Shown: positions 28,516-38,092 of the stretch, piece after piece | Layout: every line of letters begins with the position of its first letter | Numbering within the stretch: position 1 is the stretch's first letter | Assembly: GCA_022702125.1 (NCBI GenBank) | Contig: JAKOND010000255.1 | Coordinates: 1-38,755, forward strand | Direction: 5' to 3' | Length of the DNA stretch: 38,755 nt | Origin: Burkholderiaceae bacterium | GTDB lineage: Bacteria; Pseudomonadota; Gammaproteobacteria; Burkholderiales; Burkholderiaceae_C | Program-made: the position numbers and the translations under genes | Notes under the pieces: generated by a model | Databases searched by the model: none | What the model saw: the letters and a program-made list of their open reading frames with translations, nothing else | What the model was told of the DNA's origin: nothing

Positions 28516-29346
28516 TCAGGCGTTGCCGTCCGGGGGCGGCAGCGGCACGTCGTCCACCACCTGGCGATTGCGGCCCTCGCGCTTGGCGCGCATCAGGGCG
28601 TCGTCGGCACGGGCGAAGCATTCGAGGGAGGTTTCGTCGAGCCGGTACTGGCAGATGCCGAAGCTCGCGGTCACCGCCACCTGCGTGCCGTCGGCGAGCG
28701 TGAAACCGGCCCCGGCGATGCATTCGCGCACCCGCCCCACCGTCTGCACCGCATCGTCGATCGACGTGTCGCGCAGGAGCAGCACGAATTCCTCCCCGCC
28801 CCAGCGGCCGCACAGGTCGCCGGCCCGGAGTTCGGCCGACAGCAGCCGCGACAGGCCGGACAGCACCCGGTCGCCGGCCTCGTGGCCGTGGCTGTCGTTG
28901 ACCCGCTTGAAATGGTCGATGTCGAGCAGCACCACCGAGAACGGCGAGCAGGTGCCGGCGTTCGCCCGCGCGGCCTCCTCGGCGAACCATTCGGCGATGC
29001 CGCGGCGGTTGGACAGCCCGGTGAGCGTGTCGCGCAGGGACGCGTCCCGCAGAACGGCATTGCGCTCGCGCATCGCGCCCTGGTAGCGGTCGGAGATGCG
29101 CAGGATCTTCTCCAGCCGCCGCAGGTGCTTGCGGTAATGGTCGATGCTCGACAGGTGCTCCTGGCGCAGGTGGAGCTGGTACGAATCCGAGATGTGCACC
29201 ACCCGTTCGAGGGTGCGGGTCTGGTCCCGGTGGCGCTGGTAGAGCCGGGCCAGCGCATCGTGCAGCGGATGGCCGCGGTGCCGCGGGTCATCCAGCAGCC
29301 GCTCGATGCGGAGGTTCTCGTCGGCGTCGCCGTCGTCGGGCGTCAT
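28516..29346 (-). CDS. siaD: Diguanylate cyclase SiaD
   Basis: A 276-residue cytoplasmic enzyme that makes c-di-GMP. The first 100 residues are a helical coiled coil that, in P. aeruginosa SiaD, binds SiaC. The catalytic domain has DTLTGLSNRRG, DIDHFKRVND and the active loop GGEEF (183-187). An inhibitory site RAGD (174-177) lies five residues before it, so product feedback is expected. It is the last gene of the sia operon, 58 bases after siaC. The combination of neighbours makes the name secure. Confidence 0.93.
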   Translation of the reverse strand: MTPDDGDADENLRIERLLDDPRHRGHPLHDALARLYQRHRDQTRTLERVVHISDSYQLHLRQEHLSSIDHYRKHLRRLEKILRISDRYQGAMRERNAVLRDASLRDTLTGLSNRRGIAEWFAEEAARANAGTCSPFSVVLLDIDHFKRVNDSHGHEAGDRVLSGLSRLLSAELRAGDLCGRWGGEEFVLLLRDTSIDDAVQTVGRVRECIAGAGFTLADGTQVAVTASFGICQYRLDETSLECFARADDALMRAKREGRNRQVVDDVPLPPPDGNA

Positions 29347-29404
29347 GGCCGCTCGAAACGGATCCGGGGCGGCGATCGGAACGCGGCGGATCGGACGCGG
29401 CGCT

Positions 29405-29779
29405 TCAGCACGGCACGATCTCGAAGGGGAAGGTGCAGTCTTCGCGGAACTCCTCGGCCAGCTCGGCGATCTGGCCGTTGCGCGGGTCGTAGGTCCAGCG
29501 CACCGCCACCGGCCGGCCCCGGCCGTGGGCTTCCTCGAGCAGGTCGAAGATGTCCATCATGGCCTTGACCGAGCTGGTGTTGAGGTAGACCAGCCCCAGG
29601 TCGAGCCTCAGCAGGCGGTCGTCGCCGGCCAGGAACGCGCGGACCCAGTCGATGACCGGGGAGAACAGCTCGAAGGAATTCTCGGGATAGGAATCGCCGC
29701 GGATGGCCAGGATGCCCGCCGCCGCATCGCCGTGGATGTCGGGGGTGGACGGGCTGCCGGGGATATGGATGTCGTGCAT
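29405..29779 (-). CDS. siaC: Biofilm regulation phosphoprotein SiaC (DUF1987)
   Basis: A 124-residue single-domain protein. In P. aeruginosa, unphosphorylated SiaC binds and activates SiaD; SiaB phosphorylates it on Thr68 and SiaA removes the phosphate. Here Thr68 is conserved at the identical number, in LGLVYLNTSSVKAMMDIFDLLE. Family features include ENSFELFSPVIDW and VRWTYDP. ATG at 29779; longer upstream extensions are unlikely because they run into the siaB gene. Confidence 0.93.
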   Translation of the reverse strand: MHDIHIPGSPSTPDIHGDAAAGILAIRGDSYPENSFELFSPVIDWVRAFLAGDDRLLRLDLGLVYLNTSSVKAMMDIFDLLEEAHGRGRPVAVRWTYDPRNGQIAELAEEFREDCTFPFEIVPC

Positions 29780-29820
29780 GGAGTGTGGGCGTCGAAAGGA
29801 AGGATCGGCGTGCGGCGGCG

Positions 29821-30366
29821 TTACACGGTGGCGCGCAGGCAGAAGAAGACGCGTCCGTCCGGTTGGGGCTTGAGGCTGGCGGCCAGCGGCTGGCTCGATT
29901 TGCGGGCGATATGGTAGAGCCCCAGGCCCGCGCCGCTGCGCACCGCGCCCTCGGCGACCGGCTCGCGCAGGCGCTTCTTGTAGGCGGCCTTGAGGCCCTC
30001 CTTGTCCAGGGCGGCGATCCCCTCCAGCGTCGCGCACAGGCGCTGCCCGTCCTCGGCCTCGACCAGGTTGCCGGCCATGACCGCGTAGCGGCCGTCGTCC
30101 TCGTGCGAGATGACCACCGTGGCGGTGGCGTCGGCGCCGGCGTAGCCGCGGGCGACGGTGTAGTGCCGGATGTTCTGCGTCATCTCGATGTAGACCGAGA
30201 ACACGTCGATCACCGACGAGGCCTGGAGCTGCTCGCTGTCGAGGTAGTTCTTGAGCGCGGTGCCGAACTCCTCGATGAGGTTCTTCGAGATCGGCCCGTT
30301 GAAGCAGAGCATGACGCGCTGCTGCGTGCAGAGTTCGCGGAGGTCCAGCAGGTTGGGGGATTCCAT
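29821..30366 (-). CDS. siaB: SiaB-family protein kinase
   Basis: A 181-residue protein. SiaB phosphorylates SiaC. It begins MESPNLLDLRELCTQQRVMLCFNGPISKNLIEE. It carries SVYIEMTQNIRHYT, an N-box-like motif of an ATPase fold, and a C-terminal SGAGLGLYHIARKSS glycine-rich lid, matching a small GHKL-type kinase. ATG at 30366 has AAGGA 8 bases upstream. It lies between siaA (64 bases upstream) and siaC (41 bases downstream). Confidence 0.9.
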   Translation of the reverse strand: MESPNLLDLRELCTQQRVMLCFNGPISKNLIEEFGTALKNYLDSEQLQASSVIDVFSVYIEMTQNIRHYTVARGYAGADATATVVISHEDDGRYAVMAGNLVEAEDGQRLCATLEGIAALDKEGLKAAYKKRLREPVAEGAVRSGAGLGLYHIARKSSQPLAASLKPQPDGRVFFCLRATV

Positions 30367-30430
30367 CGGAGAGTCCTTGCGGTGAAGAGGCGGTGGAGAG
30401 GGGCGTCGGGCGGCCGGGCGTCGCGCGGGG

Positions 30431-32419
30431 TCAGGCGAAAGGCCGGAAGGACAGCAGCGCGATGTCGTCGCGCTGGTCCCGCCCGCTGCGGTAGTCGTCG
30501 AAGGCGGCCAGGAAGGCCTCGGTCTGCCGGTCCAGCGGCAGGCCGGCATGGGTGCGCAGCATGGCGACGAAGCGCTGGCGGCCGAAGCCGAAGCCCTGCT
30601 CGCCGCCGGCCTGGTCGAGGAAGCCGTCGGTCGAGAGGTAGCAGGTCCAGCCGGCATCGACCACGACATCGGTGTTGCCGTAGGCGCCGGCCCGCTTGTG
30701 CCCCAGCGGGCGCGAGCCGCCGGTGAATTCGCGCACCTCGCGGCCGTCGCTGGTGTAGAGCGCGATCTTCGCGCCGGCGAAGCGCAGGCTGCGGCGCGCG
30801 GTGTCGACCCAGACCAGGCCGGCATCCATCGTGGTGGCCAGCGACTGCGCGATGTCCTCGGACAGCAGGCCGCGCATCCGGACGTCGATCTCGGCCAGCA
30901 GCGCGGCCGGGTCGCGGTGGCCGAGGCGGCCGACGGCATGCTCGATCTCGGCGCGCGCGAGCATGGTCATCAGCGCGCCGGGCACGCCGTGGCCGGCGCA
31001 GTCGAACATGCCGATCAGGTAGCCGCCCTCGGCCGCGTGGAAGACGTAGAAGTCGCCGCCGACCCGGTCGCGCGGCTTCCAGAGGATGGCGTAGTGCAGG
31101 TCGGGCAGCGCCGCCATGCGCCGGTCGGGCAGGATGGCGCGCTGGATCAGGCTGGCGTACTCGATCGAGCGGTCGATCTGCCGGCGCGCCTGCGCCATCT
31201 CGTCGTTGGCCTGCGCCAGGGCCTGGGTGCGGGCCAGCACCTTGCCTTCCAGTTCCTGGGTGTGGTGCCGGATCTGGCCGCGCATGCGCGAGAAGGCCTG
31301 CGACAGCGCGCCGATCTCGTCGCGGCGCGCGACATCCAGCGGCGTGTCGAAGTCGCCCGCGGCGATCGCCTGGGCCGACTGCTCCAGCCGGCGCAGCGGC
31401 CGCAGCACCAGCCGGTCGGTGGCGTAGGCGAAGCCCAGGAGCAGCAGCGCCAGCATCAGCGCCATCACCGCCGCCAGGGGCACCGCCCAGTCGCGGCCCA
31501 GCAGGCTGGCGGTGTTGACGTCCACCAGCGTCACCATGAACCATTTCAGCTCGGGGATGTGCTGCACCGCCATCAGCCGGCGCCGGCCCTCGTAGGTGAC
31601 GCGCAGCAGATGCGCGTCCTGCGGCGCCGCGGCGGCGGCGCGCAGCGCGCCGCGCATCGGCTCGGCATCGGCCGGCGACAGCAGCGACAGGATGTTCTTC
31701 TCGCCCGCGGTTTCCTGGAGGGCGGAGTTGTAGGCGATCCAGCGGGGATCGGGATGCGCCTGCAGCGCCCCGCGCGCGTTGACCACCATCGGCAGCACGC
31801 CCTCCTGGTCCTTGTGGATGAAGGTGGACAGGAAGGCGTCGAGGTCGAGTCCGCTGCCGATCACGGCCTCCGCCGGGCCGCCGTCCGAACGCACCACCAC
31901 GTTCGTCCAGACCATGCGGCGCTTGAGCACCCGGTCGATGTCGACATTGATGACATAGGGCGCCTTCGTGGCCGTCAGCCCGAAATACCAGCTGTTCTTC
32001 GGATCGTCGCGGTCCAGGGTGTAGGCATGGCGGCCGGCGGCCGGGTCGCCGGCATTGCGCAGGTAGTAGCGCAGCGAGCGGTCGGACACCAGGAACCAGA
32101 GCTTGTGCGCCGGCTCGCCCCGGAAGCCGGCGGCCTCGGCGAAGACCTGCGCGCGCCGGGCGTCGTCGTCCTCGTCCGCCAGCCACTCCCGGATCGACGC
32201 CGAGCCGGCGAGCTGCCGCGCCCCGGCGATCTCGACCGCGACCGGCGCGGTCACCTTCTGCACGTTGAGCGCGGTCAGGTTGCGCGCCAGCGCTTCCCCC
32301 AGGTGGTTGCGCACCTTGTCCACCACCACCCAGCCGGCCAGCACCGTGGGCACCAGCGCCAGGAGGCAGGCCAGCAGCAACGCCAGGACGGACTTGGCAC
32401 GCAGAGAGAGGGGCAGCAT
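30431..32419 (-). CDS. siaA: Membrane PP2C-type phosphatase SiaA
   Basis: A 662-residue sensor phosphatase that dephosphorylates SiaC and so turns on c-di-GMP synthesis. Order: membrane helix (about 11-33), large periplasmic sensor domain with Cache-like pattern (DPKNSWYFGLTATKAPYVINVDID), second helix (about 310-334), HAMP (RPLRRLEQSAQAIAAGDF), coiled coil, and SpoIIE/PP2C domain (residues about 440-660). Metal-binding motifs include RVGGDFYVFHA, MFDCAGHGVPGALMTML and the C-terminal RDDIALLSFRP. Length matches P. aeruginosa SiaA (about 663). It leads the siaABCD operon; a perfect dyad lies 45 bases upstream. Confidence 0.95.
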   Translation of the reverse strand: MLPLSLRAKSVLALLLACLLALVPTVLAGWVVVDKVRNHLGEALARNLTALNVQKVTAPVAVEIAGARQLAGSASIREWLADEDDDARRAQVFAEAAGFRGEPAHKLWFLVSDRSLRYYLRNAGDPAAGRHAYTLDRDDPKNSWYFGLTATKAPYVINVDIDRVLKRRMVWTNVVVRSDGGPAEAVIGSGLDLDAFLSTFIHKDQEGVLPMVVNARGALQAHPDPRWIAYNSALQETAGEKNILSLLSPADAEPMRGALRAAAAAPQDAHLLRVTYEGRRRLMAVQHIPELKWFMVTLVDVNTASLLGRDWAVPLAAVMALMLALLLLGFAYATDRLVLRPLRRLEQSAQAIAAGDFDTPLDVARRDEIGALSQAFSRMRGQIRHHTQELEGKVLARTQALAQANDEMAQARRQIDRSIEYASLIQRAILPDRRMAALPDLHYAILWKPRDRVGGDFYVFHAAEGGYLIGMFDCAGHGVPGALMTMLARAEIEHAVGRLGHRDPAALLAEIDVRMRGLLSEDIAQSLATTMDAGLVWVDTARRSLRFAGAKIALYTSDGREVREFTGGSRPLGHKRAGAYGNTDVVVDAGWTCYLSTDGFLDQAGGEQGFGFGRQRFVAMLRTHAGLPLDRQTEAFLAAFDDYRSGRDQRDDIALLSFRPFA

Positions 32420-32463
32420 CGAACCGGACAGCTTCTGGAGGACGAAGGAGCCCGCGAGTCTAC

Positions 32464-32490
32464 CGTTACGTTACACAAAGAAACGTAACG
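32464..32490. promoter_or_regulatory. Perfect 9-bp inverted repeat upstream of siaA
   Basis: CGTTACGTT (32464-32472) and AACGTAACG (32482-32490) are exact complements separated by 9 bases. The dyad lies 45-71 bases before the siaA start, between the start and the terminator of the upstream gene. This is the right place for a regulator site controlling siaABCD. Confidence 0.6.
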
Positions 32491-32495
32491 TTGAG

Positions 32496-32518
32496 AAAAA
32501 CCCTCCTTCTACGGAGGG
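32496..32518 (-). terminator. Rho-independent terminator of the UPF0149/SEC-C gene
   Basis: On the minus strand CCCTCC (32518-32513), loop GTAGAA, GGAGGG (32506-32501), then TTTTT (32500-32496). It starts 20 bases after the gene's stop codon. It is the clearest intrinsic terminator in the window and separates that gene from siaABCD. Confidence 0.8.
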
Positions 32519-32537
32519 TCCGACTGCGGCCCCGCCC

Positions 32538-33389
<852 letters not shown>

Positions 33390-33576
33390 GGCGTGGCGTG
33401 GGGCGTGGAGGAAGGGGGAAAGGCAGGGAGCCCCGGGCGGCGCGGCCGGCCGCGGACGGAGCTTCTCTCTATGATCGGGGCCACATCCGCGGGGGCGGCG
33501 GCCGGTCGGCGGAGTGTAGCCGTGCCCTGCCGGACGCACCCCGCCCGAGACACCCCACCCCGGAGACTTCCCCCCC

Positions 33577-35352
33577 ATGACAGGCCGTGCCGCCGATTCT
33601 TCCGCGATGAACTCCGGCGCCCCCGCGTCGGCGCGCCACCTGGGCAACTACCCGGTGCGCTATACCGCCTGGGGCCTGGCCGGCGCCGGCTTCGCGGCCT
33701 GCGCCATCGCCTGCGGGCAGGACCTGGCCTCGGGCGGCTACCCGTCGTGGCCGCTGGCGCTGGCGACCGTGGCGCTCGGCCTGCTGGCGCTGCTCGGCCT
33801 GCACGACGTGCGCCAGCCGCGCCACGCCATCCTGCGCAACTACCCGGTCATCGGCCACCTGCGCTTCCTGTTCGAATTCGTGCGGCCGGAGCTGCGCCAG
33901 TACTTCATCGAGAGCGACGGCGAGGCCACGCCGTTCTCGCGCGCCCAGCGCTCGCTGGTCTACCAGCGCGCCAAGGGCGCGCCCGACAACCGGCCCTTCG
34001 GCACCCAGCTCGACGTGGGCGCGCAGGGCTACGAGTGGATCAACCACTCGATGCGGCCCACGGTGCTGGATTCGCACGACTTCCGGGTGACCATCGGCCA
34101 CGGGCCCGACACCACCCAGCCCTACAGCGCGAGCGTGTTTAACATCTCGGGCATGAGCTTCGGCGCGCTCTCGGCCAACGCCATCCTGGCGCTCAACCGG
34201 GGCGCGCGGCTCGGCGACTTCTGCCACGACACCGGCGAGGGCTCGATCTCCGCGCACCACCGCGTCCACGGCGGCGCCCTGATCTGGCAGGTGGCCTCGG
34301 GCTACTTCGGCTGCCGCAACCCGGACGGCAGCTTCAGCGAGGAGAAGTTCGTCGCCAACGCCACCGACCCGCAGGTGAAGATGATCGAGCTCAAGCTGAG
34401 CCAGGGCGCCAAGCCCGGCCACGGCGGCATCCTGCCCGGCGCCAAGGTCACGGCCGAGATCGCCGCGGCGCGCGGCGTGCCCCAGGGCGTGGACTGCGTC
34501 TCGCCCTCCTCGCACAGCGCCTTCTCGACGCCGGTGGAGATGATGCATTTCATCGCCCGGCTGCGGAGGCTCTCGGGCGGCAAGCCGGTGGGCTTCAAGT
34601 TCTGCCTGGGCCACGTGTGGGAATGGTTCGCCATCGTCAAGGCGATGCTGGAGACCGGCATCACCCCCGACTTCATCGTGGTCGACGGCGCCGAGGGCGG
34701 CACCGGCGCCGCGCCGGTGGAATTCACCGACCACGTGGGCGCGCCGGTGCAGGAGGGCCTGCTGCTCGTGCACAACACCCTCGTCGGCACCGGCCTGCGC
34801 GAGCGCATCCGGCTGGGCTGCGCCGGCAAGGTGATCAGCGCCTTCGACCTGGTGCGCTTCATGGCGCTGGGCGCCGACTGGTGCAACGCCGGGCGCGGCT
34901 ACATGATGGCGCTGGGCTGCATCCAGGCCCAGACCTGCCACACCGGCCGCTGCCCGACCGGCGTCACCACCCAGGACCCGGCGCGCCAGCGGGCGCTGGT
35001 GGTGCCCGACAAGGCCGAGCGGGTGCACCGCTTCCACGAGCACACCCTCGAGGCGCTCAAGGAGCTGGTGCAGGCCGCCGGCCTGGAGCATCCGCAGGAG
35101 ATCACCGCGCACCACATCGTGCGGCGGCTGACCGATACCGAAGTGCGGCTGCTGGCCAACCTGATCCTGCGGGTGGAGCCCGGCGCGCTGCTCGGCCCGC
35201 TGGACGACCAGCACGAGGTCTTCCGCCTCTACTGGCCGCTGGCCAGCGCGCACAGCTTCCGCGCGGCCCAGCCGCCGCTGGCGCCCTCGTCCCTGCCGGT
35301 CGCCGCGATGGCCGCGGCGAACGCCCTGCCCGCCGCCGGCGCCGCCGTCTGA
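33577..35352 (+). CDS. FMN-binding glutamate synthase-family protein
   Basis: A 591-residue protein. Two N-terminal membrane helices (about 27-45 and 54-72) anchor a domain like the FMN/synthase domain of Glt[33 protein letters not shown], then [12 protein letters not shown]. The Cys cluster for a 3Fe-4S centre is [12 protein letters not shown] (Cys448, Cys454, Cys459). There is no amidotransferase domain, so it cannot make glutamate from glutamine by itself. Such stand-alone, membrane-anchored forms are common, and their reaction is not established. Its stop overlaps the next gene start (TGATG), implying coupled translation. Confidence 0.9.
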   Translation: MTGRAADSSAMNSGAPASARHLGNYPVRYTAWGLAGAGFAACAIACGQDLASGGYPSWPLALATVALGLLALLGLHDVRQPRHAILRNYPVIGHLRFLFEFVRPELRQYFIESDGEATPFSRAQRSLVYQRAKGAPDNRPFGTQLDVGAQGYEWINHSMRPTVLDSHDFRVTIGHGPDTTQPYSASVFNISGMSFGALSANAILALNRGARLGDFCHDTGEGSISAHHRVHGGALIWQVASGYFGCRNPDGSFSEEKFVANATDPQVKMIELKLSQGAKPGHGGILPGAKVTAEIAAARGVPQGVDCVSPSSHSAFSTPVEMMHFIARLRRLSGGKPVGFKFCLGHVWEWFAIVKAMLETGITPDFIVVDGAEGGTGAAPVEFTDHVGAPVQEGLLLVHNTLVGTGLRERIRLGCAGKVISAFDLVRFMALGADWCNAGRGYMMALGCIQAQTCHTGRCPTGVTTQDPARQRALVVPDKAERVHRFHEHTLEALKELVQAAGLEHPQEITAHHIVRRLTDTEVRLLANLILRVEPGALLGPLDDQHEVFRLYWPLASAHSFRAAQPPLAPSSLPVAAMAAANALPAAGAAV

Positions 35353-36146
35353 TGGCGGCCCCGACCGACTACGACGCCTTCCTCGCCACGCAGTTGCCGC
35401 GCCAGGAGCGGCCGCTGGCGTCCTACCGGCTGCCCGGCGAGCAGGTCTGGCTCAAGAAGGCCGGCCCGCGCCATGCGCGCTGGCGCTACTTCGGCCTGGA
35501 CGTGGCGGCGCGCGCACTGCAGTTGCCGGTGCTGCGGCCGGTGCCCAACCCGGGCGGCCCGGAGGCGATCCGGATCGAGGCGCGCCGGCTGCGCCAGCTG
35601 GCCGCCGCCGGCCTGCGGGTGCCGCCGGTGCTGGCGGTGGCCGACGACGGCTTCCTGATGCGCCACCTGGGCGCGCCGGGCACGGTGCCGGCCTCGCTGG
35701 CCGAGGAGATGCGCGACGCGATGCCCGGCGGCGCGGCGCCGGTGCTGGCCCTGTGGCACCAGGGCCTGGAGGCGCTGGCCCGGGTGCATGCGGCCGACCA
35801 GTGCCTGAGCCAGGCCTTCGCCCGCAACTTCGTGCGCTGCCCCGACGGCGTGGTGGGCTATGTCGATTTCGAGGACGACCCGGCCGCCCGCCTGCCGCTG
35901 CCGGTCTGCCAGGCGCGCGACGCGCTCTGCTATGCGCACTCCACCGCGCTCTACCTGCACAACGTCGGCGCGCTGGCGGCCGGCCGCGCCGCCTGGGCCG
36001 ACTGGCTGGCCGGGCAATCCGCCCCGGTGCGCGCCCTGGTCGCCACCAGCGTCCGGCGCATGCGGTGGATGCGCCGCCTGCCGGAGGACCGCCGCTGGGG
36101 CCGGGACGTGCTGCGGGCGCGGATGGCCTTCGAGCTGATGCGCTGA
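35352..36146 (+). CDS. Kinase-like (BUD32/LPS kinase-type fold) hypothetical protein
   Basis: A 264-residue protein whose start overlaps the upstream stop by one base. It reads like a small protein-kinase-like fold: VWLKKAGPRHARW (candidate ATP-binding lysines), IRIEARRLRQLAAAGLRVPPVLAV (helix C region), DDGFLMRHLG (hinge), LARVHAADQCLSQAFARNF (catalytic loop) and VGYVDFEDDP, where DFE stands in for DFG. The catalytic loop spacing is unusual, so activity is uncertain. The coupling suggests it works with, or on, the FMN protein. No named family is certain. Confidence 0.65.
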   Translation: MAAPTDYDAFLATQLPRQERPLASYRLPGEQVWLKKAGPRHARWRYFGLDVAARALQLPVLRPVPNPGGPEAIRIEARRLRQLAAAGLRVPPVLAVADDGFLMRHLGAPGTVPASLAEEMRDAMPGGAAPVLALWHQGLEALARVHAADQCLSQAFARNFVRCPDGVVGYVDFEDDPAARLPLPVCQARDALCYAHSTALYLHNVGALAAGRAAWADWLAGQSAPVRALVATSVRRMRWMRRLPEDRRWGRDVLRARMAFELMR

Positions 36147-36201
36147 CGCGCCCCTGCCGTCCCGCCGGCCGGCGGGACGGACAAACGAAAGAACGAACGG
36201 A

Positions 36202-37089
36202 TCAGGCCGCGGCGCGGTGGCCGCCGCCGCGCCGGACGGCCAGGCCCGCCAGTCCCAGGCCCAGCAGCACCAGCGCCAGCGCGCCGGGTTCGGGGACATT
36301 GCCGGCGCCGGCGCCGGCGCCGCCGGTGTCCGCGCCGGACAGGGCCAGGGGCGCCTGGGTGCTGTCGAACGGCGGATTGCCCGTGGTGAACTTCGTGATG
36401 TCGGGCACGGAAACCGTGTCGTCCAGGATCGTTTCCGGGACGGCGACGGCACCGGAGTCCGGCGTGGCGAGGGTGCGCTGCGCGCTGCCGAGCGGCACCC
36501 CGTTCCGGTCGAGCATCGGCGTGCCCAGCGCCACCGTCAGGACGGCCGCGCCGGCGCTCCGCGCAACGGCGCCGGCGTCGCGGTCCGTGCCGCCGTCCGT
36601 GCCGTTCGCCACGGTGCCGCCGCCGTTGCCGGCAGCGAGCATCTGCGCCTGCATGACCGGCGCGCCGGCATCGGACCCGCTATCGCCCCGGGCCGGGGGC
36701 AGCCCGACGGCGCCGGACAGCGACGAAGCGAAGGCGAAGCCCTGCGTGTCGTGTGTCGAGCCGGTGGCGTCGGGGGTGTCGGCGGCCATGGCGAAGGCGA
36801 TCCGCTCCCCGGAATCGGTGGCCGGCGCGCGGCGTGCCGGCGAAGCGCCGCGGCCGGCCGCCGTTGCCGCCGCCATCGTCGCGATGCCCTGCGGCATCCG
36901 GCCGGCATCGGCCACGACCGCCGGCACGCCGGCTGCGGACGGCGCGTCGCCCCGCGCTCCATCGGCCCGCGTCGAGGCCCTGTCGCCGGCCGGTTCCGGG
37001 AAGCAGCGCTGGCGGATGGCGAGATCGCCCACGATGGGCATGGCCATGGCGGACAGACAGAGCGTGGCGGCGGTCAGGAATTTGCGCAT
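36202..37089 (-). CDS. PEP-CTERM sorting-domain exported protein
   Basis: A 295-residue protein. It has an N-terminal signal peptide (MRKFLTAATLCLSAMAMPIV), a Gly/Ala/Asp/Ser-rich mature region with no recognisable domain, and a C-terminal PEP-CTERM signal: VPEPGALALVLLGLGLAGLAVRR (about residues 266-290), i.e. VPEP, a hydrophobic helix and a basic end. Exosortase (EpsH/XrtA-type) removes such tails during export, usually with exopolysaccharide production. The ATG at 37089 has GAAGG nearby. A sigma-54-type promoter lies 67 bases upstream. No exosortase gene is in the window. Confidence 0.85.
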   Translation of the reverse strand: MRKFLTAATLCLSAMAMPIVGDLAIRQRCFPEPAGDRASTRADGARGDAPSAAGVPAVVADAGRMPQGIATMAAATAAGRGASPARRAPATDSGERIAFAMAADTPDATGSTHDTQGFAFASSLSGAVGLPPARGDSGSDAGAPVMQAQMLAAGNGGGTVANGTDGGTDRDAGAVARSAGAAVLTVALGTPMLDRNGVPLGSAQRTLATPDSGAVAVPETILDDTVSVPDITKFTTGNPPFDSTQAPLALSGADTGGAGAGAGNVPEPGALALVLLGLGLAGLAVRRGGGHRAAA

Positions 37090-37155
37090 ATCGTGCCTTC
37101 GGGAAACAGGTCGGGCCGTATCGGAGCTACCCGTCCACGGCCTCTCTGCGTGCAA

Positions 37156-37170
37156 GCTAAATTTGTGCCA
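37156..37170 (-). promoter_or_regulatory. Sigma-54 (-24/-12) promoter of the PEP-CTERM gene
   Basis: On the minus strand TGGCACAAATTTAGC matches TGGCAC-N5-TTGC with GG and GC at the required 10-base spacing; only one -12-side base and the G after CAC differ. It lies in a strongly AT-rich patch, and a start about 12 bases downstream gives a 55-base leader. PEP-CTERM genes are known to be controlled by the PrsK/PrsR system with RpoN. Confidence 0.7.
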
Positions 37171-37298
37171 AATCGCAAGTTAATGAAATATATTGCAATT
37201 TTAAGATACGAATAATTGCGTGTAACGCTTTCCGACACTTCTTGTTGCGCGCGCGCGATTTTTCCGCGTGAGGAGGAGCAGGCGCGCGGCAGCGCACC

Positions 37299-37313
37299 CC
37301 GGGGCGGCCCCGG
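37299..37313. terminator. GC hairpin just after the response-regulator gene
   Basis: CCGGGG (37299-37304), CGG, CCCCGG (37308-37313), 6 bases after the regulator stop on the minus strand. No T-tract; possible weak terminator. Confidence 0.3.
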
Positions 37314-37318
37314 CGGGC

Positions 37319-38092
37319 TCAATCGCCGAACTTGTAGCCCACGCCGTAGACCGAGCGGATCGATTCCTCTCCCGCCCCGGCCTGCGCCAGCTTGCGGCGC
37401 AGGTTCTTGACATGGCTGTCCACCGCCCGGTCGGTGACCGCGCGGCCGTCGCCGTGCAGCGCGTCGAGCAGCTGGTCGCGGGTGAAGACCCGGCCCGGCG
37501 AGGCGGCCAGGGTGCGCAGCAGCCGGAACTCGACCGGCGTCAGGTCGAGCGACGCCGCGCCGTAGCGGGCCTGCAGCCGGCGGTCGTCGATGCGCAGCGC
37601 GGGCGCGGACGGCGCGGGCGCGGCGGATGCGGCCTGCCCGGCCGGCGTCGGCGCGGCCGGCTCCCCGGGGACCGCCGGGCGCCGGCTGCGCCGCAGGATG
37701 GCGCGGATGCGGGCGACGATCTCGCGCGGGCTGAAGGGCGTCTTGCAGATGTAGTCGTCCGCGCCCAGGTCCAGGCCCTCCAGCCGGTCGGCCTCGTCGG
37801 CGCGGGCGGTCAGCATCACGATGGGCACCTCGCTGAAGGCGCGCAGCGCGCGGCAGACGTCGAGCCCGCCCAGGCCCGGCAGCATCAGGTCGAGCAGCAC
37901 CAGGTCGGGCGGATCGGCGCGGACCGCCGGCTCCACCTCGCGGCCGTCGGCCAGCCACTGGGCGCTGTGGCCCGCGGCGCGCAGGTAGTCGATGACCAGC
38001 CGGGCCATCTTGGGCTCGTCCTCGACGATGAGGATGCGCGCGGGCGGCTGCGCGACGTTCGGCGGGGGTTCCGCGGCGGGCGCGGCGCTCAT
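37319..38092 (-). CDS. baeR: OmpR-family response regulator, BaeR-like
   Basis: A 257-residue regulator. The receiver domain (about 18-132) has the acidic pair Glu24/Asp25, phospho-acceptor Asp68 (VLLDLMLPG) and Lys117 (DDYICKTPF). The sequence FSEVPIVMLTARADEADRL and DYICK...SPREIVARIRAILRR closely follow BaeR. One oddity: Thr118 separates the conserved Lys from the usual cis-Pro. A Pro/Ala-rich linker leads to a winged-helix DNA-binding domain (LTPVEFRLLRTLAASPGRVFTRDQL ... YGVGYKFGD). The start overlaps the kinase stop (ATGA). BaeR governs envelope stress and efflux genes in E. coli; the target here is unknown. Confidence 0.85.
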   Translation of the reverse strand: MSAAPAAEPPPNVAQPPARILIVEDEPKMARLVIDYLRAAGHSAQWLADGREVEPAVRADPPDLVLLDLMLPGLGGLDVCRALRAFSEVPIVMLTARADEADRLEGLDLGADDYICKTPFSPREIVARIRAILRRSRRPAVPGEPAAPTPAGQAASAAPAPSAPALRIDDRRLQARYGAASLDLTPVEFRLLRTLAASPGRVFTRDQLLDALHGDGRAVTDRAVDSHVKNLRRKLAQAGAGEESIRSVYGVGYKFGD

